The notes beneath the pieces are model-generated. The model did not search any database and was not told where the DNA came from. It saw only the letters and a program-made list of their open reading frames with translations. From assembly GCF_015207735.1 (NCBI RefSeq), contig NZ_JADEWG010000010.1, positions 1 to 64,000 of the forward strand: 64,000 nt of DNA, written 5' to 3'. The translations under genes were made by a program, and so were the position numbers. The DNA comes from [Phormidium] sp. LEGE 05292 (GTDB lineage: Bacteria > Cyanobacteriota > Cyanobacteriia > Cyanobacteriales > Aerosakkonemataceae). Below are positions 16,432-26,260 of the stretch, piece by piece (position 1 is the first letter of the stretch; every line of letters starts with the position of its first letter).

Positions 16432-19197
16432 TTACTTTTTCAGTGCTTGTTTAACAGGAATTTCAATATAAAATTCTGTGCCTACTCCTGGATGAGAGGA
16501 ACATTTAAGTTTTCCGCCATGTTTTTGGACGATAATTTGGTAGCTAATAGCTAATCCTAATCCCGTGCCTTTCCCTGGTTCTTTGGTGGTAAAGAAAGGG
16601 TCAAAAATTCTGGATTTAACATTGGGTGGTATTCCTAAAGCATTGTCGGCTATTTTAATTTTTACTAAATTGTTTTTCAGGGTTTTTGTAGAAATTTCAA
16701 TCTTTAATTCGTCGTAATTCTCGCTGTTGATTTGCTCGGTATGTTCTTCAATACGATTTTTAGCTTCTAAAGCATCAATGGCATTAGATAACAGGTTCAT
16801 AAATACCTGATTCAACTGACCTGCGTAGCATTCTACCAGGGGCAAACGATCGTAATTTTTGATGATTTGAATGCCGGAATACCCTGCTTTTGGTTTGAGG
16901 CGATGTTGCAAAATCATTAATGTGCTGTCAATGCCTTCGTGAATATCGACTGGTTTAATGTCGGATTCATCTAAGCGAGAAAAGTTACGTAATGATAATA
17001 CTAATTGTCTGATGCGATCGGCTCCTACTTTCATCGAATTCAGTAATTTTGGTAAGTCGTTAGCGAGAAATTCAACGTCTATTTCTTCAGTTTTTTCTTG
17101 AATTTCTGGATGGGGTTGGGGATAATGTTTGAGATAAAGCTGCAATAATTCTAAGAGGTCATGACAGTAGTCACTAGCATAAGTAAGATTACCAAAAATG
17201 AAGTTAACTGGGTTGTTAATTTCATGGGCGACACCTGCAACTAATTGTCCTAAACTAGACATTTTTTCGGTTTGGATTAGTTGGGCTTGGGTTTTTTGTA
17301 AGTCTACTAATACTTGTTCTAATTGTTGGGCTTTCGCTTGTTCTAATTCAGCAGAACTGTAGGTTTGTTGGTAAAGTTGGGCTTGCTGAATGGCGATCGC
17401 CGCTTGGTCAGCTAATTGTTGTAGTAAATCTATTTCTGTGGATAGCCAAACTCTGGGTGAATGACATTGATGGACAATTAATAAACCCCAAAGTAAATCG
17501 CCCATTCTAATGGGAACTATTAAGTTAGCTCGCACATTTATGCTTTGCAAAAAATCTGAATAACAAGAAGGAATATTATCTCGAAAAATGTCGTTAATTA
17601 TCCCTACCCGCCCTTGTTTATAAGCTTGAGCTATTTCTTCATTAAAACAACCTTCAGGCCCGGAAAGACTTAAAATAGAAAACCAATTTCCAATGGTTGA
17701 TTCGACAATTACTTCGCCATGCCATTGTTTGGTAAATTGATAAATTACTACTCGGTCTGTGTTTAATACTTGGCGCACTTCTTTAACTATAGTTTGTAAT
17801 ATGGTTTTGAAATCTAAGGTGCTGCGAATTTGGTCGGTAATTTGCTTTAATAAGTTAGCAAATGAGAGTGAATGTTCTAATTGTGCTGTACGTTCTTTTA
17901 CTTGACGGTCTAAATCAGCATTAAGTATTTGCACTTTTTTATACAACTGATATTGGTGTACCGTTATAGAAAATTCCAAACTTAAAGCTGTGGCTAATTC
18001 CAATTCTTCGGGTTTCCAATCTGGGGCTAAACCTTTTTTTAATTCTAACCAAGCGGTAAAAGATCGCCTGGGGTAGAGTTGTCTTTGGTCTGAATCGAAT
18101 CTCCCCGCCCAAAGGGTTTCTTTGTCTATTTCATGACGAAAAATAGTTAGATATCCTAAAAATTGTTGTCGATATTCTAAGGAAATAACTAATAATCCTC
18201 TGATTTTGGTAGGTTGAAATATTGCTGAGAGTTGGCTAAGTTCTGGGTCTTGATAAATATCTGCGATCGCACATACAGAATTAACTACTGAATTTGCAGT
18301 TTTTGGAGCAAATTTCTGCTGCCAAATAGGAGATTCTTCTAATAAATATTTACTATTTTGATCGATGTTAGGAGAATCTCCATAACTATATATCTTGTTT
18401 GGATAGTATTCGTCTACAGCTATGTAAAGTCTGCCACCATTTCCTTGAAAAATTCCAACTGTTTCGGCTAATGCTTCTGGTAATTGAATTGTATTTAATC
18501 GATGTAATTTGAGCGCAACTTTGTTAATTGCTGCTTCTCTTTCAGCTTGTTGCCGAGCTTGGATTAATAATTTACTTTGTGCAATGGCAATTGATACTTG
18601 ATCGGCAATTTGCTGCACTGTATTCAATTCTACTTGAGAAATAGTTTTTGGGTCAGCATGATGTGATACCAGTAATCCCCAAAGTTTAACTTTCGATTGA
18701 TGAGAACTAATATCATATTGCAAGATCGGTACAACTACGGAAGACTTTATTCCCATTGCTTTTAAATATTCAATATGACAGGGATCTACAGGTCGATAGC
18801 GAATATCTTCTAATTCTAAAGCTTGTCCGGTATCAGGACAATCTAAAGGACTTAAGCCAATTTCGCCTGTAGCGACGTTTACCACCGATCGTTGACGCGC
18901 ACGGACAAACATTTCTCTTGCAGTTAAGGGAATATCGTCTGCGGGAAAGTTTAATCCTAATAAGGAAGGGAGACGATTTTCCTCGATCGATTCCGCAATT
19001 ACTTCGCCACTGCTATCTGCATGAAACCGATAGATCATAACGCGATCGGTATCTAAAAAAGCCCGGATTTCTGCTACAGTAGCGGTTAAAATTTCCTGTA
19101 AATCTAGTGATTGACGGATGCGATTAGTCATCCGATGTAAAAGGGCTGTTTGAGCTAAACTTGGCTGTGATGATTGAGCGTTATTCGTAAATGGCAT
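16432..19197 (-). CDS. Knotless (Cph2-type, group II) phytochrome histidine kinase with an extra GAF domain
   Basis: A 921-residue soluble photoreceptor kinase. GAF1 (about 28-208) resembles Cph2 GAF1: [19 protein letters not shown] with Cys140 as the expected bilin attachment site and His141 beside it, and [10 protein letters not shown]. There is no N-terminal PAS, so it is knotless. Residues about 226-420 read as a PHY domain with the tongue motif [10 protein letters not shown] (376-385). A further GAF (about 448-608) is cyanobacteriochrome-like, with EGCF (Cys517) and SCYSDFL (Cys545-Tyr546). A coiled coil, HisKA (His658) and HATPase ([10 protein letters not shown]) follow. It probably signals to the OmpR regulator downstream. 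Bilin binding is inferred. Confidence 0.88.
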   Translation of the reverse strand: MPFTNNAQSSQPSLAQTALLHRMTNRIRQSLDLQEILTATVAEIRAFLDTDRVMIYRFHADSSGEVIAESIEENRLPSLLGLNFPADDIPLTAREMFVRARQRSVVNVATGEIGLSPLDCPDTGQALELEDIRYRPVDPCHIEYLKAMGIKSSVVVPILQYDISSHQSKVKLWGLLVSHHADPKTISQVELNTVQQIADQVSIAIAQSKLLIQARQQAEREAAINKVALKLHRLNTIQLPEALAETVGIFQGNGGRLYIAVDEYYPNKIYSYGDSPNIDQNSKYLLEESPIWQQKFAPKTANSVVNSVCAIADIYQDPELSQLSAIFQPTKIRGLLVISLEYRQQFLGYLTIFRHEIDKETLWAGRFDSDQRQLYPRRSFTAWLELKKGLAPDWKPEELELATALSLEFSITVHQYQLYKKVQILNADLDRQVKERTAQLEHSLSFANLLKQITDQIRSTLDFKTILQTIVKEVRQVLNTDRVVIYQFTKQWHGEVIVESTIGNWFSILSLSGPEGCFNEEIAQAYKQGRVGIINDIFRDNIPSCYSDFLQSINVRANLIVPIRMGDLLWGLLIVHQCHSPRVWLSTEIDLLQQLADQAAIAIQQAQLYQQTYSSAELEQAKAQQLEQVLVDLQKTQAQLIQTEKMSSLGQLVAGVAHEINNPVNFIFGNLTYASDYCHDLLELLQLYLKHYPQPHPEIQEKTEEIDVEFLANDLPKLLNSMKVGADRIRQLVLSLRNFSRLDESDIKPVDIHEGIDSTLMILQHRLKPKAGYSGIQIIKNYDRLPLVECYAGQLNQVFMNLLSNAIDALEAKNRIEEHTEQINSENYDELKIEISTKTLKNNLVKIKIADNALGIPPNVKSRIFDPFFTTKEPGKGTGLGLAISYQIIVQKHGGKLKCSSHPGVGTEFYIEIPVKQALKK

Positions 19198-19388
19198 TTA
19201 AACAAAAAAGTCATAATAGTAACTGTTTATACTAAACTTTAAACAAAAGTTACGCTAAAAGCCACAGGTTTAATAAAAATAGGTATTTATTTGCATAATT
19301 TAATTTATTTATCAAAAAATTAATTACGTTACTCATCCTAGAGAAAGAAAAAGAGGGATTTCTTCTTCTTTCAGAGGAGCATTTTTTG

Positions 19389-19859
19389 TTAATTGTACTT
19401 CCAGTTTTTTACTTCCCGGATCTCCTGACGCACACTCATGAGAATTTGACCTAAATTATTTTGACCAGTATTATCTAAACCACAACCCCAATAATAGTCT
19501 GTAGGGGATTTTTCCACTATCAGTTGTTCGCCAGTAGCAAGGAGGATTTCTTGGATGTCTGAGTGAGTGAGAAATTTGGTGAGTACAGCTTGACGCATAA
19601 TCGAACATTTGGCTTCTTCCCAGTCGGGACGGACTTTGCGTGTGCGATCGCGTCCCAAAGATGCAGCTTTTTCCGGCGTGGTGGCAGCTTTAATTATCGG
19701 AATGAAAATGCTATCTTTTGTTCCTAAAAATTTATTTGCTTGATAGTAATGTTCTACTGTTTGCCAATATTCTCCTTGCATGAAAATACCATGCGGAGAA
19801 AAATTGGAAAAACAGCCGTAGGGTTCATAAACTTTGTAAAAATATATTACCATTCCCAA
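19389..19859 (-). CDS. NADAR (YbiA/DUF1768) family protein
   Basis: A 156-residue protein, full length for the family. The motifs YGCFSNFSPH, WQTVEHYYQANKF, GRDRTRKVRPDWEE and YYWGCGLDNTGQNNLGQILM are typical. Bacterial relatives such as YbiA are N-glycosidases thought to remove harmful riboflavin-pathway intermediates; others process ADP-ribose derivatives. An alternative start is Met3. It stands alone between the phytochrome gene and the divergent DUF4129 cluster. Confidence 0.9.
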   Translation of the reverse strand: MGMVIYFYKVYEPYGCFSNFSPHGIFMQGEYWQTVEHYYQANKFLGTKDSIFIPIIKAATTPEKAASLGRDRTRKVRPDWEEAKCSIMRQAVLTKFLTHSDIQEILLATGEQLIVEKSPTDYYWGCGLDNTGQNNLGQILMSVRQEIREVKNWKYN

Positions 19860-19935
19860 CCACTCTCGATAATTTTAGCTGAAACTATTGATTAATTCAT
19901 CGATAATGTAATTACCATATTATAGTAAAATAAAT

Positions 19936-20553
19936 GTGAGTAATTTAACAATTATGGCAGCACAAACTTTTGAAAAAACCAATTTACTTTGGGAGTTCCA
20001 ACAACAGATGCAGCGATTTAACGAATGGTTAGAGTTGATCCTGTCAAGGAATCAGAATCAAGTACCGGAGGTAAGTTGGGACCCTTGGTTGTTAAACTTA
20101 TTGTGGTTAGTGGTTCGGGGAATATTTTGGTTAATTTTAGGGTTACTATTAATTTGGTTGGGGTGGCAAATTTGGCAAAATTGGAAAAAATATTACGATT
20201 CAGTTCCTTCATTGTTAGATGCAACTGGGGCAACAAAAACAGGTATTAATAAGTTAAAAGTATCAGCTTGGATAGAGCGATCGCGCAAATTTTACCGGGA
20301 AGGAAACTATCAAGAAGCAGTTCGCTGTTTGTATATGGCAATGCTGCAAAGATTAAACGATCGGGGTATAATTTTGGATGAAACTAGCCGGACAGATGGA
20401 GAATATCGACAATTAATTAAAAACTTACCTAATCGAGAAGCATATCAAATCTTACTGAATACCCACGAACAGTTATGTTTTGCTAATAGTGTGATTTCTT
20501 TAGAAATATTTGAAAGATGCCAACAAGCGTATCAGGAAATTGAAAAACAATGA
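19936..20553 (+). CDS. DUF4129 domain-containing membrane protein
   Basis: A 205-residue protein with a hydrophobic helix at about 48-75 and a C-terminal DUF4129 region (FYREGNYQEAVRCLYMAMLQRL, then TDGEYRQLIKN). It opens a four-gene plus-strand cluster (DUF4129, DUF4350, MoxR, DUF58) that is widespread in bacteria and of unclear function. It overlaps the next gene by 4 bp (ATGA), so translation is probably coupled. An ATG at 19954 is an alternative start. Confidence 0.88.
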   Translation: MSNLTIMAAQTFEKTNLLWEFQQQMQRFNEWLELILSRNQNQVPEVSWDPWLLNLLWLVVRGIFWLILGLLLIWLGWQIWQNWKKYYDSVPSLLDATGATKTGINKLKVSAWIERSRKFYREGNYQEAVRCLYMAMLQRLNDRGIILDETSRTDGEYRQLIKNLPNREAYQILLNTHEQLCFANSVISLEIFERCQQAYQEIEKQ

Positions 20554-21671
20554 GACTATCGCGAAGAAATTGGTGGATTTTGGCGATCGCCTTGGCAGTA
20601 TTAATATTAATTACCTTATTAGCTGCTCCACAAAATAATACTATTAATACTGGTTCTACCTATAGTCGCGCTCCTAGTGGTTACGGTGCTTGGTATGCTT
20701 TTATGGAAAAACAGGAAATACCGATTAAACGCTGGCAAAAACCTTTAGCAAAATTACCAGGAATTAATAACGCTCGACCGACAGATACAGCAATGACGTT
20801 GTTACGAGTGAATGGCAGATTTGCTATATCATCATTATATCCTGGGGAGCGAAAGTGGGTAGAAAAAGGTAATAATTTAGTGATTTTGGGAATAAGCGAA
20901 CCTGCGACAAAAGCTAATTTTACCACTAGGCAAGAAAGTCCTTTCGGTAAAGTAAAAATTTCCACAACTAGACGCAAAACAATTAATCAAAATATACAGC
21001 AAAGATTGGGCGATCGATTTGGTGCGATCGTTTGGGAAGAAAAAATAGGTAAAGGTAAAGTCATTTATGCAACTACACCTTATCTAGGAGCTAATGCCTA
21101 TCAAGATGAACCTGGTAATTACAGATTTTTGGCAGAATTAGTCAGTGAAGATAGCAAATCAATCTTCGTAAATGAATATATGCACGGTTACAAAGACAAA
21201 GAAACTATTGTCGAAGAAAATAACGAATCTTGGGTGAGTTACCTAGCTAAAACACCTTTGTTTCCGGCATTTATACAAATAGGAATAATTTTGCTAATTT
21301 TAATTTTGGCTAATTTGCGCCGTTTTGGACAACCAATTAAGCTAACAACACCCTCAGTTAACAACAGCGAAGCTTATATTAAAGCATTAGCTAGTGTACT
21401 GGAAAAAGCAGAAACTAGAGAATTTGTTTTAGATACGATTGGTAAAGAAGAACAGTTACAATTACAAAAAGCTTTAGGTTTAGGACAAACACCTGTTGCC
21501 AAGGAAACTTTAGTAAATGCTTGGGTAGAACAAACAGGCAGAACTGCTACAGAACTGGAACAAATATTACAAATACAATCTAAAAAACGTCGCCTTAGTG
21601 AACAAGACTTGCTAAACTGGTTAGAAAAATGGCAACAAATACGCCATTCGATTTTAGATTCTAGATTTTAG
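20550..21671 (+). CDS. DUF4350 domain-containing protein
   Basis: A 373-residue protein anchored by hydrophobic helices at about 8-27 and 232-252. The segment between (SRAPSGYGAWYAFMEKQ through VIYATTPYLGANAYQDEPGNYRFLAEL) fits DUF4350, with a Rossmann-like fold outside the membrane. A helical C-terminal domain follows. It starts inside the DUF4129 gene (4-bp overlap) and precedes MoxR by 82 bp. Its role in this conserved cluster is not known. Confidence 0.87.
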   Translation: MRLSRRNWWILAIALAVLILITLLAAPQNNTINTGSTYSRAPSGYGAWYAFMEKQEIPIKRWQKPLAKLPGINNARPTDTAMTLLRVNGRFAISSLYPGERKWVEKGNNLVILGISEPATKANFTTRQESPFGKVKISTTRRKTINQNIQQRLGDRFGAIVWEEKIGKGKVIYATTPYLGANAYQDEPGNYRFLAELVSEDSKSIFVNEYMHGYKDKETIVEENNESWVSYLAKTPLFPAFIQIGIILLILILANLRRFGQPIKLTTPSVNNSEAYIKALASVLEKAETREFVLDTIGKEEQLQLQKALGLGQTPVAKETLVNAWVEQTGRTATELEQILQIQSKKRRLSEQDLLNWLEKWQQIRHSILDSRF

Positions 21672-21753
21672 ATTTAACCTACAAATATAATTGTGGGCTT
21701 GTATTGGTTTTTGGGTTGGTCAATAATTGATAGGGAGAAAAGCCAAGTAACAA

Positions 21754-22722
21754 ATGACAAACTCTTCAATGAATAATGAACTGTTAGCAGTATTTAATCG
21801 GTTGAGTCAGGGCTTAAACCGAATTGTGGTCGGACAAACTACTTTAGTACAACAATTATTAGTAGCTTTGTTGTCAGGGGGTCATGTAATTTTAGAAGGA
21901 GTTCCGGGGACAGGAAAAACTTTACTGGTGAAAGTTTTAGCACAAGTGATTCAAGCCGACTTTCGCCGGATTCAACTTACTCCAGACATTCTCCCGGCTG
22001 ATATTATTGGCACTAATATTTTTGATTTGAATACGCGCCAATTTACGTTAAAAAAAGGGCCTGTTTTCACCCAAGTATTATTAGCAGATGAAATTAACCG
22101 CACTCCCCCAAAAACCCAATCGGCTTTGCTAGAAGCGATGGAAGAACAGCAGGTAACAATGGATGGGGAAAGTTTGCCGTTACCGGAATTATTTTGGACA
22201 ATAGCAACACAAAACCCTTTAGAATTTGAGGGTACTTATCCTTTACCAGAAGCCCAATTAGATCGGTTTTTATTTAAGTTGATTGTTGACTATCCTGATG
22301 CGGCTTCTGAAAAACAAATGTTACTCAATCGTCAGTCTGGTTTTCAAGCGCGAAGGCAAGATTTAGCTAAATTAAAACCAGTAGCAACTGTAGAGAGCAT
22401 TTTAGCTGCACGTCAAGAAGTAAATGCTGTGAAAGTTGATGAAAAAATTATTGATTATCTGTTAGCTTTAGTGCAGCGAAGTCGTCAACATTCTGACTTA
22501 GCTTTGGGTGCTTCTCCCCGTTCTACAGGTGCTTGGTTACAAACAAGTAAAGCTCATGCTTGGCTGTCAGGAAAAGATTTTGTGACTCCTGATGATATTA
22601 AGGCTGTAGCCCGTCCGTTGTTACGACATCGGTTAATTTTACGCCCTGAATCTCAGTTAGATGGATTGAAAATTGATGCGGTAATTTCTTCTTTATTAAA
22701 TCAAGTAGCAGTTCCTAGATAA
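21754..22722 (+). CDS. MoxR-family AAA+ ATPase
   Basis: A 322-residue AAA+ chaperone-like ATPase. It has Walker A EGVPGTGKT (48-56), Walker B LLADEINR (109-116), sensor 1 in TIATQNP, and the family sequence GTYPLPEAQLDRFLF. A C-terminal lid domain has sensor 2 in ASPRSTGAWLQ. MoxR proteins typically activate partner proteins with von Willebrand A folds, and the DUF58 protein encoded next is the expected partner. A GGGAGA ribosome-binding site precedes the ATG. The gap to DUF58 contains heptamer repeats. Confidence 0.95.
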   Translation: MTNSSMNNELLAVFNRLSQGLNRIVVGQTTLVQQLLVALLSGGHVILEGVPGTGKTLLVKVLAQVIQADFRRIQLTPDILPADIIGTNIFDLNTRQFTLKKGPVFTQVLLADEINRTPPKTQSALLEAMEEQQVTMDGESLPLPELFWTIATQNPLEFEGTYPLPEAQLDRFLFKLIVDYPDAASEKQMLLNRQSGFQARRQDLAKLKPVATVESILAARQEVNAVKVDEKIIDYLLALVQRSRQHSDLALGASPRSTGAWLQTSKAHAWLSGKDFVTPDDIKAVARPLLRHRLILRPESQLDGLKIDAVISSLLNQVAVPR

Positions 22723-22753
22723 AGGCAGAAGGCAGAGGGCAGAAGGCAGAAGG
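22723..22753. repeat. Heptamer tandem repeat between MoxR and DUF58 genes
   Basis: About four copies of GAAGGCA or a variant directly follow the MoxR stop. It is the inverse complement of the heptamer at 80-208 and 24240-24353. Confidence 0.8.
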
Positions 22754-22791
22754 GAAGAGAAAATCCAGAATCTAAAATCTAAAATCGAAAT

Positions 22792-24117
22792 ATGGTTCCT
22801 TCAGGAAAGTTTTATTTACTATTAGTTTTAGGAGTGGCGATCGCTATTTCTCTAGCGTCACTTTTTAGCGTCACGATTGGCATTTTAGGCGCTTTGTTAT
22901 TTGATGTGATTTTACTGCTGTTAAGTGCGATCGACAGTTGGCGAGAACGGGGAAACATTGCAGAAATTACTCGTCAACCATTAGGTAGATTATCTATTGG
23001 TAGAGATAACTCAATTATATTATCAATTAAGTCAAAGAACCGTCCAGCATTAATTCAAATTCGTGACTTTTATCCCTTAGAATTTGCTGTTTCCAACCCC
23101 AAGTTACAAACTTATTTACCTAAGAATTCCACTCAAGAAATCACTTACACAGTGCATCCTACCCACAGAGGCGAATATGCTTGGGGGGATATTCAAGTTA
23201 GACAATTAGGTGTTTGGGGATTAGCTTGGTGCGATCGAAAAATTCCCCAAAGTACCAAAGTTGCTGTTTATCCAGACTTGTTAGGATTGCGGCAATTATC
23301 GATTAAATTAACCTTACAAAATACAGGTACAATGCGGCAAGCTCGCCGGATGGGAATTGGTACAGAATTTGCTGAATTGCGCGAATATCGCATGGGAGAC
23401 GATCCGAGATTTGTGGATTGGAAAGCAACAGCACGTCGTTTGGGTGCAACACCTTCAGCATCTTTACAAGTGAGAGTTTTAGAACCTGAACAAGAACAAA
23501 CTTTAATTATTTTGCTCGATCGCGGCAGATTAATGACTGCAAATGTGCAAGGTTTAAAACGTTTTGATTGGGGATTAAATGCCACACTTTCTTTAGCATT
23601 AGCGGGAATTCATCGAGGCGATCGCGTTGGTGTTGCAGTGTTCGATCGCGAAATTGTAACTTGGATACCTCCAGAAAGAGGACAAAATCAATTGGCGAAA
23701 TTGATCGATCGCTTAACGCCAATTCAACCAGTATTTTTAGAACCAGACTATCTTGGTGCTTGCACTTCTTTAGTAAATCAGCAAACTCGACGAGCATTAG
23801 TAGTACTAATTACAGACATCATAGATATTACCGCTTCCTCAGAATTACTAGCAGCATTGGGAAGATTAACCCCTCGTTATTTACCATTTTGCGTGACTTT
23901 ACGCGATCCACAAGTTGACAAACAAGCACACACTTTTACCAAAGATTTAGATAATGCTTATAGTCGTGCTGTCGCCTTAGATTTATTATCTCAACGTCAA
24001 GTTGCCTTTGCTCAATTAAAACAAAAAGGAGTGTTAGTTTTAGATGCACCAGCAAATCAAATTAGCGAACAAATAGTCGATAAATACTTGCAATTAAAAG
24101 CCCGAAATCAACTGTAA
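22792..24117 (+). CDS. DUF58 domain-containing protein
   Basis: A 441-residue protein with two hydrophobic helices near the N-terminus (about 5-45) and a predicted beta-rich domain (about 60-150). The DUF58 core (EFAELREYRMGDDPRFVDWKATA in two overlapping motifs) leads into a von Willebrand A-like domain (LIILLDRGRLM ... LALAGIHRGDRVGVAVFD). It follows MoxR by 69 bp and is its likely client. Membrane anchoring with a cytoplasmic domain is inferred. Confidence 0.92.
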   Translation: MVPSGKFYLLLVLGVAIAISLASLFSVTIGILGALLFDVILLLLSAIDSWRERGNIAEITRQPLGRLSIGRDNSIILSIKSKNRPALIQIRDFYPLEFAVSNPKLQTYLPKNSTQEITYTVHPTHRGEYAWGDIQVRQLGVWGLAWCDRKIPQSTKVAVYPDLLGLRQLSIKLTLQNTGTMRQARRMGIGTEFAELREYRMGDDPRFVDWKATARRLGATPSASLQVRVLEPEQEQTLIILLDRGRLMTANVQGLKRFDWGLNATLSLALAGIHRGDRVGVAVFDREIVTWIPPERGQNQLAKLIDRLTPIQPVFLEPDYLGACTSLVNQQTRRALVVLITDIIDITASSELLAALGRLTPRYLPFCVTLRDPQVDKQAHTFTKDLDNAYSRAVALDLLSQRQVAFAQLKQKGVLVLDAPANQISEQIVDKYLQLKARNQL

Positions 24118-24160
24118 ATTTTTGGCTAACTCTCATACAACTACTTAATCCAGGTAATGG

Positions 24161-24353
24161 GGGGACAAGGGGACAAGGGGACAAGGAGACAAGGGGACAA
24201 GGAGACAAGGGGACAAGGAGACTCTTGAGAATTTTTACTTTCTGCCTTCTGCCTTTCTTACCTTCTGCCTTTCTTACCTTCTGCCTTCTGCCTTCTGCCT
24301 TCTGCCTTCTGCCTTCTGCCTTCAAAAAGCCTTCTGCCTTCTGCCTTCAATAA
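24161..24353. repeat. Compound tandem repeat: octamers then heptamers
   Basis: Octamers (ACAAGGGG/ACAAGGAG, 24161-24221) are followed by TGCCTTC heptamers (24240-24353). The heptamer part runs into the 3' end of the SpoIIM-like gene and supplies its last codons. An 87-residue frame across this array (MKAEGRRQ repeated) is an artefact of the repeat. Confidence 0.88.
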
Positions 24354-25311
24354 ATCCTTCTGGCTTTTTTAGGTTGCAATATACAATTAAAAGTGATAAA
24401 AGAGCGATTCCTACAAAATATTTAATTGGTGCGGGAATAGCGGGATTAGGAGATAAAAAACCTTCAATTATTCCGGCAATAATTAACATTGGCACTATGC
24501 CAAAAACTAATTGTGATGCCAATCCACCGTAATATTTTAATGCGTCACCACGACTGTATTTGCCAGGAAAAAACATAGCTCTAGCGATTAATAAACCTGC
24601 ACCACCAGCAAAAAAAATTGCAGGTAATTCTAAAGAACCGTGAGGAAATACAAACGCCCAAAAAGAATAAGCTAAATTATTTTGTCCTACCAAAGTAGCA
24701 ACACCACCAATCATTAATCCGTTGTACCACATTAAAAAAGTTGTGTAGATTCCGCCTGTAATTCCACCTGCAACAGCAGCAAAAGAAACGGAAATGTTAT
24801 TAATCATAATGCTGCTAGAAGCTAATGGTTCAATGCCAATAATTGAACCCATCCACAATTTACCTTCATCGCGCACCATTCTAATTAATTGTTCGGGGAC
24901 AATAATTGACAGAAATGTAGGGTCTTGCCACGCATACCACCAAGCAACGATCGCACCTACTATAAAAATAGTTGTTGCCACAGCAATATAACCTTTTGTT
25001 TGCTGGACAACTGCCGGAAAACCCCAACGATAAAATTCCCAAACCGCCGCCCATTCTTGACGACGGGAACCTTGGTAAATTTGGTTATAAGCTCTAGAAG
25101 TAAGAATTTGTAAATCTTGAGTTAGAGTGTCACTAATTTTTTGGGTGCGCGATCGCGCCAAGTCTGCGGAAACGGAGCGATACAAACTTGCCAATTCTTT
25201 AATTTCATCAGCTTTTAGTGACTTGAGTCCTTTTTTTTCAACTTGTTTTAATAAAGTGTCCAAACGTTTCCAGTTTGGTTCTCGTCTGGCGATCCAACGT
25301 TGAATATTCAT
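24322..25311 (-). CDS. SpoIIM (stage II sporulation protein M)-family membrane protein
   Basis: A 329-residue protein with a soluble helical N-terminus (about 1-95) and five or six hydrophobic segments. Family features include the FVFPHGSLELPAIFFAGGAG segment (across about 225-245) and a late helix pair. In non-sporulating bacteria it often neighbours MoxR/DUF58/RDD genes, as here, but it is on the opposite strand. The last seven or so residues (EGRRQKAF) are encoded by the GAAGGCA heptamer array, so the original C-terminus has been replaced or extended. Confidence 0.88.
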   Translation of the reverse strand: MNIQRWIARREPNWKRLDTLLKQVEKKGLKSLKADEIKELASLYRSVSADLARSRTQKISDTLTQDLQILTSRAYNQIYQGSRRQEWAAVWEFYRWGFPAVVQQTKGYIAVATTIFIVGAIVAWWYAWQDPTFLSIIVPEQLIRMVRDEGKLWMGSIIGIEPLASSSIMINNISVSFAAVAGGITGGIYTTFLMWYNGLMIGGVATLVGQNNLAYSFWAFVFPHGSLELPAIFFAGGAGLLIARAMFFPGKYSRGDALKYYGGLASQLVFGIVPMLIIAGIIEGFLSPNPAIPAPIKYFVGIALLSLLIVYCNLKKPEGFIEGRRQKAF

Positions 25312-25390
25312 AAATTTTTCCCCAAACTATGTTTAGCGTAACTTAAGATAGCTTCAAAGCTTATGTACTGTCGCTAGGAAACTTTTACTT

Positions 25391-26200
25391 ATGTCACAAA
25401 GTTCTATTCGTCCCCTCAGTGTTGGTAACGTCGTCAGCGCCGGATTGGTGATGTATCGGTCTAATTTAAAAACTTACCTCAAGCTATCTATAATAGCTTA
25501 TTTATGGATTTTAATACCGATATATGGTTGGGCAAAATTCTGCGCCATTCATGGATTAATTGCACGTTTAGCTTTCTGTGAATTAATTAATAAACCTGAA
25601 ACAGAGAGTGCTGCACGCGATTACATTAAACCGCGTCTCTGGTCATTTCTAAGTGTAGGTTTTGGTGTTGGATTAAGATTATTAGGAATTTACATTCTCT
25701 GGTATTTAGCTCTCATAGCAGTGGTAGTTTTTCCCCTAGCTGTTTTAGGAACACAAACGGGTATATTCGTGGCAATAATTACTGGTTTGGCTGTGTTCAT
25801 TGTAGGCATAATAGTCATTATTAGATTATATTCCAGATGGTTTGTTGCTGAGGTACCTTTAGCAGTTGAAGAGAACACAACTACTGGGAGTCAAAGCATT
25901 GATAGAAGTTGGGATTTAACCAAAGATGCCGTCGGTCGAATTCAATACATTATTGTTGTCGCTTTCTTAGTCACAATACCAATTCAAATAGTTACCGCAT
26001 ATATTCCATCAATTTTTCAAGTTCAGACGGAACCAGGTACTTCAGCTTATACAACTATTCAGCTGATTTCTTTTCTTTTAAGTTTACTAGGTGGGGCAAT
26101 TATCATGCCTTTCTGGCAAGCTGTCAAAGCAGTAATTTATTACGATCTGCGTAGTCGTCGAGAAGGTTTAGATTTACGGTTACGCGGTCGCGAAATTTAG
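25391..26200 (+). CDS. Multi-pass membrane protein, function unknown
   Basis: 269 residues with about five hydrophobic segments and a conserved-looking opening (IRPLSVGNVVSAGLVMYRSN). The layout resembles membrane proteins related to the GlpQ-associated membrane domain or DUF975, but I cannot assign a family with confidence. It diverges from the SpoIIM-like gene and is followed by the RDD gene 60 bp later, so it probably belongs to the same membrane-protein cluster. An AGGA sequence precedes the ATG. Confidence 0.75.
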   Translation: MSQSSIRPLSVGNVVSAGLVMYRSNLKTYLKLSIIAYLWILIPIYGWAKFCAIHGLIARLAFCELINKPETESAARDYIKPRLWSFLSVGFGVGLRLLGIYILWYLALIAVVVFPLAVLGTQTGIFVAIITGLAVFIVGIIVIIRLYSRWFVAEVPLAVEENTTTGSQSIDRSWDLTKDAVGRIQYIIVVAFLVTIPIQIVTAYIPSIFQVQTEPGTSAYTTIQLISFLLSLLGGAIIMPFWQAVKAVIYYDLRSRREGLDLRLRGREI

Positions 26201-26260
26201 CAATCAATCCCCAAGCGTCAGCTTTCTAAATAACTCAAAACTCAAAACTATCTATCTGCC

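Noticed and set aside
16263-16454. 63-codon plus-strand frame beside the phytochrome gene
   Set aside because: It is antisense to the dsRNA-binding-domain relic and the kinase 3' end.
24062-24325. An 87-codon frame reading MKAEGRRQKAEGRRQ repeatedly
   Set aside because: It is produced by translating the heptamer and octamer tandem repeats and lacks any independent protein character.
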